64,000 nucleotides of DNA from Streptomyces cadmiisoli (GTDB lineage Bacteria > Actinomycetota > Actinomycetes > Streptomycetales > Streptomycetaceae). The stretch lies in the NCBI RefSeq assembly GCF_003261055.1, contig NZ_CP030073.1, forward strand, positions 8,246,001-8,310,000, written 5' to 3'. Positions 46,345 to 55,249 of this stretch are shown piece after piece (the stretch's first letter is position 1; the number at the start of each line of letters is the position of its first letter). A program made the translations under genes and the position numbers. Below the pieces are notes generated by a model that was not told the origin of the DNA, made no database searches, and was given only the letters and a program-made list of their open reading frames with translations.

Positions 46345-49248
46345 ATGATCGGCCACAGTCAGGACACCACGGACACACATTCGGCAACGGCCGGCACCGA
46401 GTCGCTGCTGGCCGAGGTGTTGGCTGGTGTGTTGCGGGTGGATCGGGTGCCGGTCGAGGGTCATTTCTTCGAGGATCTGGGTGCTGATTCGCTGTTGATG
46501 GCGCAGTTCTGTGCGCGGGTGCGGAAGCGGGGTGATTTGCCGGCGGTGTCGATGAAGGATGTGTACCGGCATTCCACGATCCGGAGCCTGGCCGCCGCGC
46601 TCGCGGAGACCGCGCCGCCGTCTGCGCGGACCGCATCATCGCCTGCGACGACCGCATCATCGCCCGCGGGAACGGCGGCTTCGCCAGCCGGAGCAGCGTC
46701 GGCGATCCGCTCCCCGGCCGGCACCGAGTCGCTGCTGGCCGAGGTGTTGGCTGGTGTGTTGCGGGTGGATCGGGTGCCGGTCGAGGGTCATTTCTTCGAG
46801 GATCTGGGTGCTGATTCGCTGTTGATGGCGCAGTTCTGTGCGCGGGTGCGGAAGCGGGGTGATTTGCCGGCGGTGTCCATGAAGGATGTGTACCGGCATT
46901 CCACGATCCGGAGCCTGGCCGCAGCCTTCACGGACACTCCACCCCCGCCCGAGTCGACGTCATCGGCTCCGCCCTCGCCCGAGCCGACAGCAACCTTCTC
47001 ACCCGAGCATCCGGGCCGGGCCGTCGCGGCGGCGCCCGACGCAACGGACTCACCGGACGCATCGGCGATCAGCGCATGGAAATACCTGGTGTGCGGGACG
47101 GCGCAGCTTCTGGTCTTCGCGGGTTTCAGCTGTGCCGGTGCGCTCATCGCCGTGCACGGCTACCAGTGGATCGACGCGGGCGTCGGAACAGCTGACGTCT
47201 ACCTGCGAGCGGTGGCGTTCGGGGCAGTGGTCTTCGTCGGGCTGTGCGCGCTGTCCATCGTGGCCAAATGGACGCTGATCGGCCGTTTCACCGCTCGCGA
47301 GATCCCGCTGTGGAGCCTCGCCTACCTGCGCTTCTGGTGCGTCAAGACCCTCATCCGCACCAGCCCGGCACGGCTGTTCCCCGGGTCACCGCTGTACGTG
47401 CTGTACCTCAGAGCGCTCGGCGCGCACATCGCGAAGGGCGTCACCGTCCTCACTCGTAACGTTCCGGTCTGTACCGACATGATCTCCATCGGCAGCGGCA
47501 CGGTCATTCGCAAGGACGTTTTCATGTCCGGCTATCGCGCGCACGGCGGCCGGATCGAGACGGGTCCGGTCACCCTCGGCGCGGGGGTGACCATCGCAGA
47601 GCAGTCCGTCATCGACATCGGGACATCGATGGGCGACAGCTCCCAACTCGGGCACGCCTCTTCCCTGCATCCAGGACAGTCCGTACCGGCCGGCCAGTCC
47701 TGGCACGGCACGCCCGCGCGGCCGACGAGCACGGACTTCCGGGCGGTGGAATCCGTGAGCTGTGGAACCCTGCGCAGGGCCGTCTACGGGTCGTGGCAGT
47801 TCCTCGGCCTGGTGCTGGTGTATTTCCCGCTGACGCTGGCCGGCATCGGTCTGCTGCTCGCGCTGGTGCCGCAGCTGAACGCCGTGGTGACTGCGGGCGG
47901 GCCGGACTTCACGAGTCCGGCGCTCGTGGCAGAAGCGCTGGTCGCGTCGCTGGTGGGCTTCTTCGGCGTCCTCCTGGCGGCCCTCGTGATCATGACCACC
48001 GTACCGAAGGTGCTGGGGCGGGTGATCGAGCCGGGCAGGACGTACCCCCTCTACGGCTTCCACTACGGCGTCCAACGACTGGTCATGCTGATGACCAACG
48101 TCAGGTTCCTCGTGCTGCTGTTCGGCGACAGCTCCGCGATCGTGCACTATCTGCGGTCCCTCGGCTACGACCTGTGCAGGGTGCAGCAGACGGGGTCGAA
48201 CTTCGGCTCGTTGGTCAAACACGAAACCCCGTATCTGAGCAGGGTCGGCTCCGGAACGATGGTGGCCGACGGTCTGTCGATCATCAACGCAGACTTCTCC
48301 AGCACGTCGTTCCGCTACGCCCGGACGTCGATCGGGGAGAGCAGCTTCCTCGGCAACAACATCGTCTATCCGTCACGTGCCCGCGTCGGCGACAACTGCC
48401 TGCTCGCCACGAAGGTGATGGTTCCGATCGACGGGCCGGTCCGCCAAGGTGTCGGCCTGTTGGGTTCGCCCAGCTTCGAGATACCGCGCACCGTGTACCG
48501 GGACAGCCGGTTCGACGACCTGGCCGCCGGTGACGAGCTGCGCCGCCGCCTCGCCGGGAAGAACCGGCACAACGCGCAGACCGCGGGCCTCTTCCTGCTG
48601 ATGCAGTGGTTCCACTTCTTTGTGCTCGCGGTCGTCGCCACGGTCGCCGTGGACCTGTACCCCGATGTGGGCCCACTGGTGTTCGCGGCGGCCGGGCTGC
48701 TCAGTCTGTCGTTCACCGTGGCCTTCTTCGCGGCGGTCGAGCGGACCGTGACGAGACGCCACCCGCTGAAGCCGTTGTACTGCTCGATCTACGACCCGTC
48801 CTTCTGGCAACACGAACGCTTCTGGAAGTTGACCACGCACCGGTACATGCAGGTCTTCAACGGCACCCCGTTCAAGGCCCTGGTCTGGCGGCTCCTGGGC
48901 GTCAGGATCGGCCGCCAGGTCTTCGACGACGGCTGCTCGCTGATCGAGCGGTCACTCGTCAGCATCGGAGACCGCTGCACCCTCAACGCCGCGACGGTCG
49001 TGCAGTGCCACTCGCAGGAGGACGGCGCCTTCAAGTCCGACCGCATCGCGATAGGCGCCGGCGTGACCCTGGGTGTCGGAGCCTTCGTGCACTACGGCAC
49101 GACCATCCACGACCGGGCGCAACTCGCCGCCGACTCGTTCCTGATGAAGGGGGAGGAAGTCCCGGCCGAGTCGCGATGGAGCGGAAACCCGGCCGAGGAG
49201 GTCGAGGCCGCGGTGGAACCGTCGCCAGCCCGGGCGCGGCTTCACTGA
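46345..49248 (+). CDS. Pls/PosA-type poly-amino-acid synthetase half with two carrier domains, no adenylation domain
   Basis: 967 residues. Two phosphopantetheine carrier domains (about 17-85 and 126-194) have attachment serines Ser49 and Ser158 in DLGADSLLM; their protein sequences are identical. After a Pro-rich linker comes the Pls C-terminal half: two helices (about 244-270, 285-312), a hexapeptide-like soluble domain (360-450), two helices (482-510, 527-555), a second (630-710), two more (746-800) and a third (840-955). In epsilon-poly-lysine synthetase this half extends the polymer, but an adenylation domain precedes its single carrier. Here none is present, nor any nearby, so amino acids must be activated in trans. 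GGAGG seven bases before ATG fixes the start. The product is unknown. Confidence 0.85.
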   Translation: MIGHSQDTTDTHSATAGTESLLAEVLAGVLRVDRVPVEGHFFEDLGADSLLMAQFCARVRKRGDLPAVSMKDVYRHSTIRSLAAALAETAPPSARTASSPATTASSPAGTAASPAGAASAIRSPAGTESLLAEVLAGVLRVDRVPVEGHFFEDLGADSLLMAQFCARVRKRGDLPAVSMKDVYRHSTIRSLAAAFTDTPPPPESTSSAPPSPEPTATFSPEHPGRAVAAAPDATDSPDASAISAWKYLVCGTAQLLVFAGFSCAGALIAVHGYQWIDAGVGTADVYLRAVAFGAVVFVGLCALSIVAKWTLIGRFTAREIPLWSLAYLRFWCVKTLIRTSPARLFPGSPLYVLYLRALGAHIAKGVTVLTRNVPVCTDMISIGSGTVIRKDVFMSGYRAHGGRIETGPVTLGAGVTIAEQSVIDIGTSMGDSSQLGHASSLHPGQSVPAGQSWHGTPARPTSTDFRAVESVSCGTLRRAVYGSWQFLGLVLVYFPLTLAGIGLLLALVPQLNAVVTAGGPDFTSPALVAEALVASLVGFFGVLLAALVIMTTVPKVLGRVIEPGRTYPLYGFHYGVQRLVMLMTNVRFLVLLFGDSSAIVHYLRSLGYDLCRVQQTGSNFGSLVKHETPYLSRVGSGTMVADGLSIINADFSSTSFRYARTSIGESSFLGNNIVYPSRARVGDNCLLATKVMVPIDGPVRQGVGLLGSPSFEIPRTVYRDSRFDDLAAGDELRRRLAGKNRHNAQTAGLFLLMQWFHFFVLAVVATVAVDLYPDVGPLVFAAAGLLSLSFTVAFFAAVERTVTRRHPLKPLYCSIYDPSFWQHERFWKLTTHRYMQVFNGTPFKALVWRLLGVRIGRQVFDDGCSLIERSLVSIGDRCTLNAATVVQCHSQEDGAFKSDRIAIGAGVTLGVGAFVHYGTTIHDRAQLAADSFLMKGEEVPAESRWSGNPAEEVEAAVEPSPARARLH
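46388..46595 (+). repeat. Carrier-domain duplication, copy 1
   Basis: 208 bp repeated 327 bp downstream with one difference, G46551 versus C46878, which is synonymous (TCG/TCC serine). It encodes carrier domain 1. The codons here end in T more often (GAT, GGT, TGT) than in the rest of the gene. Confidence 0.95.
46715..46922 (+). repeat. Carrier-domain duplication, copy 2
   Basis: Second copy of the 208-bp unit, encoding carrier domain 2. The linker between the copies has its own short repeat: GACCGCATCATCGCC occurs twice, 21 bp apart, at 46629 and 46650. Confidence 0.95.
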
Positions 49249-49390
49249 TCAGCGCCTGCGGACACCGTTGTTGATGTCGAATGTGGCACCGGTGACCAAG
49301 CCGCCGGCTCGCTCACCAGGCAGCTCACATGAGCGGCGGCCTGCTGCGGTCTGCCTGCCCGTGCGTCCCGGGCCGGGGAGCCGGCGAAAG
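49249..49390 (-). pseudogene. C-terminal remnant of an SDR gene
   Basis: The frame ending at 49249 reads GGLVTGATFDINNGV, the classic end of short-chain dehydrogenases. The matching upstream piece (HVSCLVSEPA) is in another frame, so a frameshift is present and the rest is missing. It lies just downstream of the intact SDR and may come from a different paralogue. Confidence 0.6.
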
Positions 49391-49392
49391 CG

Positions 49393-50241
49393 TCACACCT
49401 TGGACCTGGTGTCGTCGTGGTCGGTGGACAGAGCGAGGTCCCGCCAGGTGTCCGCCTCTTTCCGGAGATGGGCGATCTTCTCGTCCATCGCGGCGGCGCA
49501 GTCACTGCCCAGCTGGGCGCGCAGCGGCGGGTTCTCCGCGTCGGCCAGTGCGATCATGGCCGCGGCGCCCTTGACGGGGTCTCCGGGCTGGTCGTGATTG
49601 AGGCCGGGGACGGCGTCGCGTACCGCGCCCGCCGTGGTGGCGTAGTCCTCGATGACCTGGCCCTCGGTGTGGAGGCTGGTGGCGTCGAGGAAGTCGGTGC
49701 GGAAGTACCCCGGCTCGACGACGGTGACCTTGATCCCGAGCGGTGCGAGCTCGTCGTGCATGGCCTCGGAGAGCCCTTCGACCGCGAACTTGGTGGAGCA
49801 GTAGACGCCGAACCCGGGGGCGGCACGGAAGCCGCCGATGGAGCTGAGGTTGAGGATGTGCCCCGACCTCTGCCGGCGCATGACGGGCAGAACGGCCCGG
49901 GTGACGTTGGCCAGGCCGAAGACATTGGTGTCGTACACCGAGCGGAACGCGGCGTCGGACGTCTCCTCCACGGCGCCGAGCACGCCGCGTCCGGCGTTGT
50001 TGACCAGGACGTCGATCGTGCCGAACGCGTCCACGGCCGCGTCGACCGCCGCACGGGCCTGTGCCTCGTCGGTCACGTCCAGGGCGGGGGCGAGCAGCCG
50101 GTCTCCGTACCCGGAGAACTCCTCCTGGACCGTGCGGGGATTGCGTGCCGTCGCCACGACCTTGTCGCCCCGCTCGAGTACCTGACGCGTGAGTTCACGG
50201 CCGAATCCGCGGGCCGCACCCGTGATGAACCACGTGGTCAT
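49393..50241 (-). CDS. Short-chain dehydrogenase/reductase
   Basis: 282 residues. NAD(P) motif TGAARGFG, NNAG at the end of strand 4, catalytic Ser-Tyr-Lys with NLSSIGG and YCSTK. The C-terminal extension (GDPVKGAAAMIALADAENPPLRAQLGSD) marks the classical group that reduces assorted carbonyls. GGAGGG eight bases before ATG selects the start. The substrate is unknown. Confidence 0.9.
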   Translation of the reverse strand: MTTWFITGAARGFGRELTRQVLERGDKVVATARNPRTVQEEFSGYGDRLLAPALDVTDEAQARAAVDAAVDAFGTIDVLVNNAGRGVLGAVEETSDAAFRSVYDTNVFGLANVTRAVLPVMRRQRSGHILNLSSIGGFRAAPGFGVYCSTKFAVEGLSEAMHDELAPLGIKVTVVEPGYFRTDFLDATSLHTEGQVIEDYATTAGAVRDAVPGLNHDQPGDPVKGAAAMIALADAENPPLRAQLGSDCAAAMDEKIAHLRKEADTWRDLALSTDHDDTRSKV

Positions 50242-50797
50242 GACATTCACCCTCCACCTTGGCGTGAATAACCGCAAAAAGTCCCCTTTTCGCAGTTTAT
50301 GGGTGAATGAGTGACGACGCTCCTCGGTGCGCGACCGTGCGGTGATCGGTCGTGGCCGCACGATCGCCGACTCCCGCTCGGGTGGACGGGCGCCTGGCGA
50401 ATCCCCGTGCCGAGGAGGCGCTCGGAATCAACAGTCCAACTGGTTCGAGGTTTTGGAGCCTGGCCGTCGCGAGAGACAGGCCCTCGGCATGAGAGAGGCG
50501 GCGAGAACCTTATGCGCGTTTTGATGCAATTTAAAATACTTTACCTCGATCTGGTGGCATCCGTCACCAGATGGGTACCATTGATGTGTCGCTGTCCGGC
50601 TCGACTGCCGTTGGACTGCGCAGCGGCGCGAACCGGCGGTCGGCGGACGCCGGAAACCGCACGCGGCACCCGGCGGTGCCGACCGTGCGATTTCGGTTCC
50701 TGAACTGAGAATTCCCTTCCGTCGCCGCGCTCTTTCCGGCCCGCTCGGCCGGCGCGACCACACGGCGGTCGGGCCCGATCCCTCAACGGAATCAGCC
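50242..50797. other. 556-bp region without a gene
   Basis: It holds the divergent promoters of the SDR and the DUF2180 operon, an A/T-rich tract near 50523-50545 and a hairpin just after it. No credible coding frame. Confidence 0.5.
50549..50572. promoter_or_regulatory. Perfect inverted repeat in the SDR/DUF2180 region
   Basis: ATCTGGTG-N8-CACCAGAT has perfect 8-bp arms next to an A/T-rich tract. It could be an operator or a transcript hairpin. Confidence 0.45.
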
Positions 50798-51004
50798 ATG
50801 CATTGCTTCGACTGCGCCCAGGAGGGGCGCGACACCGCGGGTGTCGGTGTCTGCACGAGCTGTGGGCTGTTCATCTGCGGTGACCACGCCCGCATCACGG
50901 GCACGGAGGTGCAGCGCACCATCGGCGTCCTGCCGCGCAGCAGCCCCCTCGCCGCGCGCCGTCTCGTCTGTGTCCCGTGCCGCGCGGCCGAGACCGCGCA
51001 CTGA
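50798..51004 (+). CDS. DUF2180 small zinc-binding protein
   Basis: 68 residues. MHCFDCAQEG, VCTSCGLFICGDH and VCVPC form a Cys/His cluster for zinc. It is common in Streptomyces, of unknown role. It heads a three-gene unit, 25 bp before the GMC gene. Confidence 0.85.
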   Translation: MHCFDCAQEGRDTAGVGVCTSCGLFICGDHARITGTEVQRTIGVLPRSSPLAARRLVCVPCRAAETAH

Positions 51005-51029
51005 TCCACCGACCCCGAAGGGGTGTGCG

Positions 51030-52571
51030 ATGTCATCGTCCGAAGAGTTCGACCACGTCGTCGTCGGCGCCGGCACCGCGGGCTGTGTGATGGCGGCGCG
51101 TCTGTCACAGGACCCCGGTGTCAGTGTGTGCCTGCTGGAGGCGGGCGGCCGCGAACAGCCCGAGGCCGTGGACGTGCCCCCCGCCTGGCCGGCCCTGCAG
51201 CGAACGGAAGCCGACTGGGCGGACGTCACCGTGCCGCAGGCGGCGGGGAACGGCCGCCAGGTGTCATGGCCCCGTGGCCGGGGCCTGGGAGGCAGCTCGT
51301 CCATCAACGCCATGAACTTCCTGCGCGGCCATCGGTCCGTCTTCGACACCTGGGCCACGACCGATGCGCCCGGCTGGGGATACGACGACCTGTTGCCGTA
51401 CTTCATGCGCAGCGAGAACGTCTCCGGGGTCCCCGGCCGCGATCCGGCGGTGCGGGGGACCAGCGGCCCGTTGCGGGTGAGACCCGCCCTCGGCCGGCAC
51501 CCGGTCGCCGAGGCGTTCCTGCGGTCCGCGGTCGCCTCCGGGTACCCGGAGGCCGAAGACCTCACCGCCGGCCTGGAGGAAGGGTTCGGGTGGGGCGACC
51601 TGAGCATTGCCGAGGGAATACGGCAGGACGCCGTCCGCGGCTACCTTCGCCCGGCCACGAACAGACCGAACCTTCACGTCGTGACCGACGCCGTCGTGCA
51701 CAAGGTCGTCGTGGACAGCAACGGACGGTGCACCGGTGTGCGGTACACGCGCGGTGACGACCCCTTCGCGGTGCGGGCGACACGAGAGGTGCTGCTCTGC
51801 GCCGGGGCGGTCGGCTCCCCGCAGATCCTCCTGCTGTCCGGCATAGGGCCGTCGAAGCACCTGCGGGAGTTCGACATCCCGGTGGTGACCGATCTGCCCG
51901 GTGTCGGCGCCAACCTTCAGGACCACCCCTTGTCCAGCATCGTGTACGAGTCCCGCCGCCCCGTGCCACCCGGCGTCAACAACCACGGCGAGGTGCAGGG
52001 CTTCATCCGCAGTGACCCGCACCTGGTGGGTCCGGACGTGCAACTACAGCTCGTGGACGTGCCGCTGAGTGCCGACGGTCTGCCCGGTCCGGCGATCGGC
52101 GAGGGATACACCATCATCTTCGCGCCGATGACGCCACGGAGCCGGGGGACCCTACGGCTGTCCGGCACAGAACCGGGAACCGCTCCGCTCATCGACCCCT
52201 GTTACTACGTCGACGAGCGCGATCTGGACGTGATGGTCGGCGCGTTCCGCATCGCTCGTGAGCTGGGCGATGCCGAACCGATGGGGGAGTGGCGCGCCAC
52301 GGAGGCCCTTCCGGGCCCCGCAGTGGTGGACGAGAGTGACGTACGGGCCTATCTGCGCAGCAATCTCCGTTCCTACAGCCACTATGTGGGCTCCTGCCGC
52401 ATCGGTGGGGACGGCGACGCGGTGGTGGGAACCGACCTGCGTGTGCACGGCGTCGAGGGCCTGCGGGTGGCGGACGCCTCCGTCATGCCCTCGACGCCCT
52501 CGGCCAACACCAATGCAGCCGTCTACGCGATCGCCGAGCGCGCCGCCGAGTTGGTGGCCGGTCAGGACTGA
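51030..52571 (+). CDS. GMC-family FAD oxidoreductase (choline dehydrogenase-like)
   Basis: 513 residues. The FAD motif is GAGTAGCVMAARLS (12-25), with GRGLGGSSSINAMNFLRGH (GMC signature 1) and GSPQILLLSGIGP (signature 2). The catalytic His is in SHYVGSCRIGG, and the second position is Asn in PSANTNAAVYAIAERAA. It oxidises an alcohol or similar substrate with FAD. It lies between DUF2180 and a PP2C gene in one probable operon. Confidence 0.9.
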   Translation: MSSSEEFDHVVVGAGTAGCVMAARLSQDPGVSVCLLEAGGREQPEAVDVPPAWPALQRTEADWADVTVPQAAGNGRQVSWPRGRGLGGSSSINAMNFLRGHRSVFDTWATTDAPGWGYDDLLPYFMRSENVSGVPGRDPAVRGTSGPLRVRPALGRHPVAEAFLRSAVASGYPEAEDLTAGLEEGFGWGDLSIAEGIRQDAVRGYLRPATNRPNLHVVTDAVVHKVVVDSNGRCTGVRYTRGDDPFAVRATREVLLCAGAVGSPQILLLSGIGPSKHLREFDIPVVTDLPGVGANLQDHPLSSIVYESRRPVPPGVNNHGEVQGFIRSDPHLVGPDVQLQLVDVPLSADGLPGPAIGEGYTIIFAPMTPRSRGTLRLSGTEPGTAPLIDPCYYVDERDLDVMVGAFRIARELGDAEPMGEWRATEALPGPAVVDESDVRAYLRSNLRSYSHYVGSCRIGGDGDAVVGTDLRVHGVEGLRVADASVMPSTPSANTNAAVYAIAERAAELVAGQD

Positions 52572-52597
52572 CGCCCACCCGGCGGGAGGAGCGGGAC

Positions 52598-54991
52598 ATG
52601 CACGGATGGATCTCCGCATCAGGTGGCGTGCACGCGAGTCTTCCAGCGGCGAGCCTGCTGGCGGTCGTGTCGCTGGATTCCAGGGACCGGGTGAGCGGCT
52701 GGAGCGACGAAGCCGAAGCCATCCTCGGGTATCGCTCGTCCGAAGTGGTGGGACGACCGGCCATCGGGCTGGTCGCCGAAGGCCGATGGCACGCGCGGAC
52801 CGCGGCTCTTGTCCGGTGCCATGGCAGCGGTCGAGTGGTCTTCGTGCACAAGAGCGGGTTCCCGGTGGAGGCCACCCTGCTGGTGGAGCCCGCGGTCGCT
52901 GCGGGGCATCCGTGTGTCTGGTTCATCAGCGAGCCGTCGTGCCACGGGGCCGGCCATGACATCGGTCTGCTCGAAGGAGCATGGACCCAGTCCTCCACGG
53001 CCATTTCCGTGTGGTCGTCCGAGTTGCGTCTGCTGTGGGCCAACGAACTCGCCTGCCAGATCATCGAGGAACCGATCAGCGACGTGCGTGGCCGGCGCCC
53101 CACGGAAGTCTTCCTGCCCGACAGCCAGCATCACGCCCTGGAAGAGCAGATGCGCACCGTCCGCGACACCGGAACACCGCGATCGGTTCTCACGTACGAA
53201 CGGGTGGCGGGGCAGAACCGCCCGCGCGAGTGGGTCATTCACATCGATCCCGTCCGGGACCTCAACGGTGCGGTGGTCGCGCTGTGCACGATGGCCCGCG
53301 ACAACTCCACAGAATTCTGGGCGCGGCAACGACTGTGTCTGCTCGACCGGGCGCGGCGGAACATCGGCCTGTCCCTGGACACCGAAAGAACCGCCCGGGA
53401 GCTCACCAGCCTCTCGGTGCCCGATTTCGCGGATGTGGCCTTCGTACAGGTGCTGCCCCATGCTTGGGGCGCCGATCGTGCCCGCTCGCGCGGTCCCGTG
53501 GAGATGCGACTCATCGCGCTGAGCGGTGAAATCCCCTCGCGGCCTCACGTCTTCTCCACCGCGTCCGACGACGCGTCCACCGCCTGGCGGGTCGTGGACC
53601 GTGAGAGCCTTCCCAGTCTTGCCCTGTCTCTGCGGCGGGCCGTGCGCGTCGACCTTCCCCACGAGGCGGCCTCCTGGCCCGAGCTGCCGGACGACCTCGT
53701 CTCGAGCAGGCGTGGCGGGGCCATCTGCGTGCCCTTGACCGCACGTGGCGCCGCCCTGGGGGTCGCGACGTTCCTGCGGGCCGAGAGTTCCTTCGACGCC
53801 GAGGACCTGCTCCTCGTGGAGGAACTGGCCGAAACCACGGCGACATGCATGGCGAACGCCCGGCACTACGAACGTGAGCACAGCACCGCCCTCACCCTGC
53901 AACAGAGCCTTCTTCCCCGGGAGCCGCCGGCGCAGAGCGCTGTCGACGCCGCCTACGCCTACCGGCCCGCGGATGTCGCGGCAGGTGTCGGCGGGGACTG
54001 GTTCGACGTGATTCCCCTCTCCGGAGCGCGGGTGGCCCTGGTCATCGGTGACGTCGTAGGACGCGGCGTGCGGGCGGCGGCGACCATGGGGCGGCTGCGC
54101 TCGGTCGTCCGTACACTGGCGGAGGTCGATCTGTCTCCGGAGGAACTGCTCACCAGTCTGGACGACACCGTGAACCGGGTCGACCAGTCCGGCGAGCCCG
54201 GTGCCTCCGATCCGGAGTTCGCGGCATCGATCCTCTACTCCGTCTACGATCCGACCTCCCGCCGCTGCTGCTTCGCACGTGCGGCGCACGTGGCACCGGT
54301 TCTCGTGCGGCCGAGTGGAGACACTCACCTGCTGGACCTTCCGGAGGGACCACCACTGGGACTCGGGGGTCTGCCTTTCGAGAGCGTCGAAATGGCGATT
54401 CCGGAAGGTTCCATGCTGGTCTTCTTCACCGACGGCGTGGTGGGAACCCATCACCGGGATCTCAGTGCCGGGATCTCACTCCTGCAGGAGTATCTGGCCT
54501 CCACGACCTGCACACCGGCAGCCGTCTGCGACGACATTCTGGAACTGATGTTGCCCAAGGGCGGGGGCGACGACGCCGCCGTTCTGGTGGCGCGGTCGCG
54601 TGTCATCGACGAGGCCAACATCGCCCAGTGGGACGTGCCGGCCGACGCTTCGGCCGTCGCGCCGGTCCGCGATCAGGTGACCGAACGGCTCGGTGCCTGG
54701 GGTCTGGACGAAAAGGCCTACGCGACGGAGATCATCGTCAGCGAACTGGTGACCAACGCCGTGCGCTACGGGCGCCCGCCCATCCGCCTGCGGCTCATCA
54801 GGGACAGCACGCTGATCTGCGAGGTCACGGACGGGAGCAGCGCCGCCCCTCATCTGCGGCGTGCGCGAAGCTTCGACGAGGGGGGACGCGGGCTGTTTCT
54901 CGTCGCCCAGCTGTCGTCGCGCTGGGGAAGCCGGCACCTGAGCGACGGAAAGATCATCTGGGCTGAGCAGCAACTGCGACTGGCCGGGTGA
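52598..54991 (+). CDS. PAS-PAS-GAF-PP2C-ATPase signalling protein
   Basis: 797 residues. Two PAS domains (about 20-115, 125-240), a GAF domain (255-430), a SpoIIE/PP2C phosphatase (450-670; GGDWFDV, GDVVGRG, FTDGVV, GGDDAAVLV) and a C-terminal HATPase_c of the RsbW type (680-795; EIIVSELVTNAVRYG, GRGLFLVAQLSSRWG). Phosphatase and anti-sigma kinase in one chain is a frequent Streptomyces design for controlling sigma-factor partner switching. It is the last gene of the DUF2180-GMC unit. Confidence 0.9.
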   Translation: MHGWISASGGVHASLPAASLLAVVSLDSRDRVSGWSDEAEAILGYRSSEVVGRPAIGLVAEGRWHARTAALVRCHGSGRVVFVHKSGFPVEATLLVEPAVAAGHPCVWFISEPSCHGAGHDIGLLEGAWTQSSTAISVWSSELRLLWANELACQIIEEPISDVRGRRPTEVFLPDSQHHALEEQMRTVRDTGTPRSVLTYERVAGQNRPREWVIHIDPVRDLNGAVVALCTMARDNSTEFWARQRLCLLDRARRNIGLSLDTERTARELTSLSVPDFADVAFVQVLPHAWGADRARSRGPVEMRLIALSGEIPSRPHVFSTASDDASTAWRVVDRESLPSLALSLRRAVRVDLPHEAASWPELPDDLVSSRRGGAICVPLTARGAALGVATFLRAESSFDAEDLLLVEELAETTATCMANARHYEREHSTALTLQQSLLPREPPAQSAVDAAYAYRPADVAAGVGGDWFDVIPLSGARVALVIGDVVGRGVRAAATMGRLRSVVRTLAEVDLSPEELLTSLDDTVNRVDQSGEPGASDPEFAASILYSVYDPTSRRCCFARAAHVAPVLVRPSGDTHLLDLPEGPPLGLGGLPFESVEMAIPEGSMLVFFTDGVVGTHHRDLSAGISLLQEYLASTTCTPAAVCDDILELMLPKGGGDDAAVLVARSRVIDEANIAQWDVPADASAVAPVRDQVTERLGAWGLDEKAYATEIIVSELVTNAVRYGRPPIRLRLIRDSTLICEVTDGSSAAPHLRRARSFDEGGRGLFLVAQLSSRWGSRHLSDGKIIWAEQQLRLAG

Positions 54992-55041
54992 CCGTACCTG
55001 CGCCAGAAGCGGCCGTTCCCTCCAGCTGCCCCCGGGCGCTC

Positions 55042-55210
55042 CTAGTGCCGCGGCAGGCAACGTTCGCCCCGTCGCGACGCCCGGCACGCCCTCTCGCCGC
55101 ACCGGCCGAAAGCCCGAGTACGTCCAGTACGAGGACTTCCGGCCGGCACGCCGAGAGCACGCGCCGAACGCCGCTCCTTGACGGGCAAACGTTGCCTGCC
55201 GCGGCACTAG
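55042..55210. repeat. 169-bp near-palindromic intergenic element
   Basis: Its ends are perfect 23-bp inverted repeats beginning CTAGTGCCGCGGCAGG and ending with the complement. The interior is also largely self-complementary, for example CTCTC...GAGAG and GGCCG...CGGCC around a GTACGTCCAGTAC core. The whole element can fold into one long hairpin. It encodes nothing and lies between two convergent genes. It looks like a dispersed repeat (MITE-like or REP-like) and may act as a terminator. Confidence 0.85.
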
Positions 55211-55249
55211 ATGGGGAGGAGCGCCCGGGGGCTCGAGCCGGGGAGAGTG

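Noticed and set aside
46388..46922. Carrier duplication considered as a CRISPR-like or mobile repeat
   Set aside because: Both copies are in frame and encode complete carrier domains; there are only two, with a coding linker.
50523..50545. Possible NsrR-like box (GATGCAATTTAAAATAC)
   Set aside because: Resembles the enterobacterial NsrR consensus but has an extra base and no second arm, and no NO-related gene is adjacent.
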